A stretch of DNA of 64,000 bases from Rickettsia bellii RML369-C (GTDB taxonomy: Bacteria > Pseudomonadota > Alphaproteobacteria > Rickettsiales > Rickettsiaceae): the NCBI RefSeq assembly GCF_000012385.1, contig NC_007940.1, positions 992,001-1,056,000 on the forward strand, read 5' to 3'. The position numbers were made by a program, and so were the translations under genes. This document shows positions 60,317-64,000 of this stretch, in pieces. Under the pieces are notes generated by a model. That model was not told the origin of the DNA and did not search any database. It saw only the letters and a program-made list of their open reading frames with translations. Positions within the stretch are counted from its first letter, which is position 1; every line of letters starts with the position of its first letter.

Positions 60317-60838
60317 ATGTCTGGAAAAGAACTAAATAAAATTGTTGCAGCTATATTGTTTGCAAGTTTAATTGCTATGATGGTTGGGTTTATTGCAAAT
60401 ATATTATATAAACCCGTTTTAGAACCAAAACATCGAGGTTATAGTATTGCAGTGCAGGAAGTTTCAGAAGCACCTACTACACAAGCACAAGCCCCAATCA
60501 ATATACCGGAATTGATGAAAACAGCGAATGCTGATAATGGTCGTGAAATAGCTAAAAAATGTTTAATGTGCCATTCTCTTGATAAAGATGGTCCAAATAA
60601 GATAGGACCTCATTTATGGGATGTAGCAGGTCGCCCTAAAGCAAGCATAACGGATTATAAATATTCCCCTGCTTTATCAGCCCTTGGAGGTAATTGGGAT
60701 GATGATAGTTTATTTGCTTTCTTACATAAACCAAGTAGCTATGCTCCTGGTACTAAAATGTCTTTTGCCGGTATATCAAAACCACAAGATATCGCAGATG
60801 TTATATTATTTTTAAAAACTTATGTTCATGATAAATGA
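60317..60838 (+). CDS. cycM: Membrane-anchored cytochrome c (CycM-like)
   Basis: 173 aa. An N-terminal membrane helix (IVAAILFASLIAMMVGFIAN), a Pro/Ala-rich tether, then a class I cytochrome c domain: CLMCHS haem-binding box, NKIGPHLWDVAGRPKASITD, and the axial Met in YAPGTKMSFAG. It shuttles electrons from the bc1 complex to cytochrome oxidase on the periplasmic side. It overlaps the next gene by 17 bp. Confidence 0.93.
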   Translation: MSGKELNKIVAAILFASLIAMMVGFIANILYKPVLEPKHRGYSIAVQEVSEAPTTQAQAPINIPELMKTANADNGREIAKKCLMCHSLDKDGPNKIGPHLWDVAGRPKASITDYKYSPALSALGGNWDDDSLFAFLHKPSSYAPGTKMSFAGISKPQDIADVILFLKTYVHDK

Positions 60839-61286
60839 GTACTTAACTGAAATTTGGTTAATAATCGGAGTAATTTGTATAATTGCAGAATTTTTTGCAA
60901 TTCCTAATATCGGCTTTTTATTCTTTGGGTTCGGAGCTTTATTAAATGCTCTTATAATATATAATTACCCTTTAATCAGCTTAACAAATCAAATAACGCT
61001 TTTTGGTTTAATATCTCTCATATGGTTTTGTATATTATATTATCCTCTCAAAAAATACGTATATAGCAAAACTACTACTAATGAAAACTATTCCGATATG
61101 ATAGGTAAAGAAGCTGAAGTTTATAGCGATGTAATTTCAGAAGAAAACCTTGGACAAGTAAAATGGTCTGGGGTTATTATGAATGCTTACCTTGCACCAA
61201 ACGAGAAAGCTAAATCAGGAGATAAAGTATTTATTACCAAGGTTAAAGGTAATATATTAATCTGCTCTAAACACAGACCTAAATAG
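60822..61286 (+). CDS. NfeD-like membrane protein
   Basis: 154 aa. Two or three membrane helices (EIWLIIGVICIIAEFFAIPN, IGFLFFGFGALLNALIIY, ITLFGLISLIWFCILYYPLK) are followed by an OB-like soluble tail (MIGKEAEVYSDVISEENLGQ VKWSGVIMNAYLA). This is the short NfeD layout, usually partnered with a stomatin-like protein or protease that is absent here. It is translationally coupled to cycM. Confidence 0.85.
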   Translation: MFMINEYLTEIWLIIGVICIIAEFFAIPNIGFLFFGFGALLNALIIYNYPLISLTNQITLFGLISLIWFCILYYPLKKYVYSKTTTNENYSDMIGKEAEVYSDVISEENLGQVKWSGVIMNAYLAPNEKAKSGDKVFITKVKGNILICSKHRPK

Positions 61287-61317
61287 TAATCTAATAAAAA
61301 ACAATACTTAAGGATTG

Positions 61318-61450
61318 CCGCATGGATCGAGGATCGTCATTGCGAGGAAATTACAAAGTAATTGACGAAGCAATCCAGTAAAACGCATAGCATTTTTTAT
61401 TATTTTTTTGGATGCCGTGGCTTGATCAATAGTACCGGACGTTATTGTTG
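61318..61450. repeat. Dispersed palindromic repeats
   Basis: GCATGGATCGAGGATCGTCA TTGCGAGGAAATTACAAAGT, CGAAGCAATCCAGTAAAACG, GATGCCGTGGCTTGATCAAT. Mixed pieces of both main families between the NfeD-like gene and ftsA. Confidence 0.75.
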
Positions 61451-61474
61451 ATAGTGTTAGTAAGCAAAGAAATA

Positions 61475-62710
61475 TTAAATATTCTCTCTTAGCCAATCGA
61501 AAACTTTGTTAATCCAGCTGCTATTTTCATCAAGTTTCATATGGGAAAATTCTTTTTGCTGTTTTAGAGCGTGAATTTTTAGCATACCTATAACTGCCGA
61601 ATAAGCAGCGGGATTATAGTCTTCAGTAAAGCCATCAATAAGCTCTGGCTTACCTATTCTAGTTTGCTTCTCAAAAACCTTACTTGAAAGCTCTTTAAGC
61701 CCTCTAAGCTGCGATCCGCCTCCAGTAATAACAGTGCGGTACACTGATATTTGTCCTTTTATTGCCTTATCATATTCAGACTTTACCATTAACAATATCT
61801 CTTCTGCTCTTGCCTTTATTACTTCAGCAAGTTTATAAACCGTTACTGCTCCTGCAGGGCTATGGTGAGCATCAACATTAAAATCCTCCATATTAATAAT
61901 ACTGTCTTTATCAAAAGAGGATAAAATTGCGTTACCATATAAAATCTTTAATTTTTCAGCTGTAGCAAGGTCAGTACCGAAAACTTTTGCAATATCAGAA
62001 CTAATATGAAAACTACCTATATTTACGTGTCCTGTATATATCAATTTACCGGCAAAGAAAATACCAAAAGAAGTGGTTTTATCACCTATATCTATAATCA
62101 ATGAACCGAGGTTTTTTTCATCATTTGTAAGGCAGCTAATCGCAGAAGCATAAATGGCTAGAGTAATATTTGTAACTTCAATATGGCATTTAGCAAAACA
62201 CTGCACAATATTTGATAGCATATTTGACTCAGCTGCAATAATATGTAATTCACAGCCAAGCTCTCTTCCGTACATACCTATAGGGTTTTCAACCCTATTA
62301 TTATCAAGAATAAACTCAAGAGGAAAGTAATGAATAATTTCTTGATTCTTAAATTTAAACTCCTGTAATGCTTTTTGTAAAAGCTTTTTTATATCTTGCT
62401 TGGTTATAGTTGCTGTACTAATTTTAATAGTATAATTTATATAATAAGATTTAGTAGCAGCTCCTGATAGCGATAATATAACTTTTTTGATATTTTTATT
62501 ACAATCTTTTTCTAACGCATAAATTGCTGAAACAATACTACTTTCAGCATTCTTTAAATCTGTTATAACCCCTGATTTTATGCCTTTAGAGTGATGTAAA
62601 TTTTGACTTGCTACCTTGATCTCACCTTTTTTACTAATATAGGCAGCAATCGCAGCAATTTTACTACTGCCAAAATCAAGTGCTACAAAATTCGATATTT
62701 TCTCTTTCAT
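61475..62710 (-). CDS. ftsA: Cell division protein FtsA
   Basis: Actin-like ATPase that tethers FtsZ to the membrane. 411 aa. VALDFGSSKIAAIAAYISKK forms phosphate loop 1, LIIDIGDKTTSFGIFFAGKL loop 2 and VITGGGSQLRGLKELSSKVF the adenosine motif. The inserted 1C subdomain and the C-terminal amphipathic membrane-targeting helix (INKVFDWLRENI) are present. Upstream on its own strand come only repeats and IS110 copy 3, so any ftsQ partner is separated. Confidence 0.95.
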   Translation of the reverse strand: MKEKISNFVALDFGSSKIAAIAAYISKKGEIKVASQNLHHSKGIKSGVITDLKNAESSIVSAIYALEKDCNKNIKKVILSLSGAATKSYYINYTIKISTATITKQDIKKLLQKALQEFKFKNQEIIHYFPLEFILDNNRVENPIGMYGRELGCELHIIAAESNMLSNIVQCFAKCHIEVTNITLAIYASAISCLTNDEKNLGSLIIDIGDKTTSFGIFFAGKLIYTGHVNIGSFHISSDIAKVFGTDLATAEKLKILYGNAILSSFDKDSIINMEDFNVDAHHSPAGAVTVYKLAEVIKARAEEILLMVKSEYDKAIKGQISVYRTVITGGGSQLRGLKELSSKVFEKQTRIGKPELIDGFTEDYNPAAYSAVIGMLKIHALKQQKEFSHMKLDENSSWINKVFDWLRENI

Positions 62711-62734
62711 TTTTTATGTTTGTTGTAATTCCAA

Positions 62735-62946
62735 AAACGTCATTGCGAGAAGCATAGCGACGAAGCAATCTAGTTAAATGTCCTGAGCTTGCTTTCGCCC
62801 TCTGCTATGCATCTCCTCGCAAGGCATTGCCTGCGTGGATCATTCTCTCCCCTGTCATCCCGTGATTTATGAACTAGAGCCAGTTAAAAATACTAATAAA
62901 ATTAGTATTTTTTATTATTTTCTGGATCTAGTTCCCAAGCCACGGT
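62735..62946. repeat. Dispersed palindromic repeats, flank of IS110 copy 3
   Basis: ACGTCATTGCGAGAAGCATA ... GAAGCAATC ... CTCCTCGCAAGGCATTGCCT, CCTGTCATCCCGTGATTTAT, AT-rich middle, TTTTCTGGATCTAGTTCCCA AGCCACGGT, ending exactly at the IS junction. Confidence 0.85.
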
Positions 62947-63009
62947 ATTGTAAGAAAAGAAAGTGATATAATATAAGTTATAAATGTAATATAAACATTT
63001 ATAAGAGAG

Positions 63010-63184
63010 TGTTAATACCCTATATAATGATATAGGGTATTAAGCGGGCATAAGCGACCGTCACGGCATAGGTTTTATACGACCGGAGTCATCAAGGTAC
63101 TATAGCCCGACTCTCGAGAAGTTTGAATAGTTGGAAGGGATGCGATAAGCACGCCCGATTACAATCCTAAACAATATAAAATCT
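63010..63184 (+). ncRNA. Candidate bridge RNA of IS110 copy 3, altered target loop
   Basis: Hairpin 63012-63043, target loop with CACGGCAT (within 63061-63069) and AGTCAT (63087-63092), donor loop with ATAGTTGG (63127-63134) and ATTACAAT (63158-63165). CGGGC (63045-63049) can pair with GCCCG (63105-63109) to close the target loop. The left target segment differs from copies 1 and 2 (CGGCATAGG against CGGTATAGTAGG); the donor loop is unchanged. Confidence 0.6.
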
Positions 63185-63194
63185 CGAGGTACAT

Positions 63195-64000
63195 ATGATA
63201 AAATATCACAAACATATAGGAATTGATATAGGAAAATATAATTTTGTAGTAGGAATAGAGGGCATAAAAGATACAAAAGAATATGAGAATACAAGTTCCG
63301 GTATATTTGAATTTATTAATGATAATAAGGATATTTTAGCAAACTCTCTAACTGTAGTTGAAACAACAGGCGGATATGAACTAGAGTTATTGTATAGCTT
63401 ATGTGAAAGAGGTTATGTAGTACATAGAGCAGATGCAAGAAAGGTAAAGAATTTTATCAGATCATATGGTAATAGTGCAAAAACAGATAAGTTAGATGCT
63501 AAAGCATTAGGATTATATGGTAAGGAGCGAGCAGATAAGCTTGAAGTATTTAAGCCTGAATCAAAACAAAATATACAATTATTTCGGTTAGTACAAAGAC
63601 GGAATGATTTAAAGCAAATGTTAGTTGCCGAAAAGAATAGATTACAACAAGCAAATACAGATAAGTTTGTTAAAAATAGCTGTATAAATATGATAGATGT
63701 TTTAAGTAATCAAATTACAGAGATTACTAATCAGGTAGAAGTGATTATATCATCAGATCAGCTGTTAAAAGCAAAGCATGAGATATTGAAAGAGATAAAT
63801 GGCATTGGTAATATAGTTGCTTTTGAGTTATTAATATTATTACCGGAGTTAGGGAAGTTAACAAGACGGCAGATTGCTTCTCTTGCAGGGCTTGCTCCAA
63901 AAGCTAATGATAGTGGTAAATATCAAGGATATAGAAAGGTAGGACATGGTAGAGCAGGAGTCAAGCCTATACTATTCCTTGCTGCTATGTCAGCCCGTAA
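63195..64000 (+). CDS. IS110-family transposase, 3' end outside the window (copy 3)
   Basis: ATG 63195 behind TCGAGGTACAT. 268 codons are visible, matching the intact copy through VGHGRAGVKPILFLAAMSAR with D11, E56, D98, D101 and Ser240 present. Unlike copy 1, the PILFLAA region is in frame. Probably functional if the remaining 50 codons are intact. Confidence 0.93.
   Translation, partial: MIKYHKHIGIDIGKYNFVVGIEGIKDTKEYENTSSGIFEFINDNKDILANSLTVVETTGGYELELLYSLCERGYVVHRADARKVKNFIRSYGNSAKTDKLDAKALGLYGKERADKLEVFKPESKQNIQLFRLVQRRNDLKQMLVAEKNRLQQANTDKFVKNSCINMIDVLSNQITEITNQVEVIISSDQLLKAKHEILKEINGIGNIVAFELLILLPELGKLTRRQIASLAGLAPKANDSGKYQGYRKVGHGRAGVKPILFLAAMSAR

Larger units (their letters stand above)
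62947..64000 (+). mobile_element. IS110-family insertion sequence, copy 3 (truncated by the window edge)
   Basis: Opposite orientation to copies 1 and 2 in the window but the same orientation relative to the repeat: CCACGGT, AT (62947-62948), TGTAAG. The sequence is almost identical to copy 2, with a 3-bp deletion and a T-to-C change in the non-coding leader and F35S in the protein. Confidence 0.93.

Noticed and set aside
1..64000. CRISPR arrays or prophage
   Set aside because: No regularly spaced direct repeats with unique spacers and no phage structural or integrase genes were seen.

Overview
The window looks like a chromosome segment of a Rickettsia (Alphaproteobacteria, obligate intracellular). 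The evidence is the very low GC, the sparse coding, the many palindromic dispersed repeats (some lying inside reading frames), a duplicated cysteine desulfurase next to iscU/iscA, AmpG-type permeases, and many ankyrin, LRR and other effector-like proteins. Insertion sequences plus many freshly broken genes suggest a lineage in active decay. An IS-rich species of the R. peacockii/R. felis kind would fit, but I cannot fix the species.

Layout. 1-4870: a small conserved gene, tRNA-Ala, and two effector-like ankyrin genes, both frameshifted. The second is flanked by a 108-bp direct repeat. 4.9-7.5 kb: queA and a convergent antiporter-type membrane subunit. 7.6-8.8 kb: IS110-family copy 1 (frameshifted). 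9-16.8 kb: a flavodoxin-type oxidoreductase, a doubly frameshifted small gene, a coiled-coil protein, tyrS, two decayed IS256-type elements and an LRR protein. 16.9-23 kb: tRNA-Gln, pepP carrying three in-frame repeat insertions, IS110 copy 2 (intact), an autotransporter with a CE-clan protease-like passenger, and tRNA-Asn. 23-30.8 kb: a phosphoinositide-kinase-like protein, hemB, a long ankyrin gene cut by one in-frame TAG, a NADAR-like gene, and a paralogue of the ankyrin protein's C-terminal domain. 30.8-46.9 kb: priA, ubiX, a vapBC-type toxin-antitoxin pair, dnaB, tyrP, dacF, ampG, an msbA-like ABC exporter, ruvB and ruvA (separated by a broken LRR gene), a Fic protein and an MFS transporter. 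47-54.4 kb: a disrupted toxin-antitoxin locus, the Fe-S cluster genes (iscA, iscU, iscS, a second desulfurase, an Rrf2 regulator) and a large Rickettsia-type protein. 54.6-62.7 kb: a polytopic membrane protein, a class II aldolase, an AAA/DUF4143 ATPase, lpxC, a membrane protein, cytochrome c, NfeD-like and ftsA. 62.9-64 kb: IS110 copy 3, running off the end.

The most striking system is the IS110 family. Each copy has about 250 nt of non-coding DNA upstream of the transposase. All visible junctions lie at the same point of the abundant palindromic repeat family, in the same orientation, with an AT dinucleotide at the junction. The non-coding region is predicted to form a 13-bp hairpin followed by two loops. 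The first loop carries segments matching both sides of the target. The second carries 7-nt segments matching both ends of the element. This is the architecture expected of a bridge RNA, here apparently programmed to home on the host's own dispersed repeat. A second theme is host-interaction genes in decay (ankyrin, LRR, Fic, CE-protease autotransporter, kinase-like), several sharing C-terminal modules.
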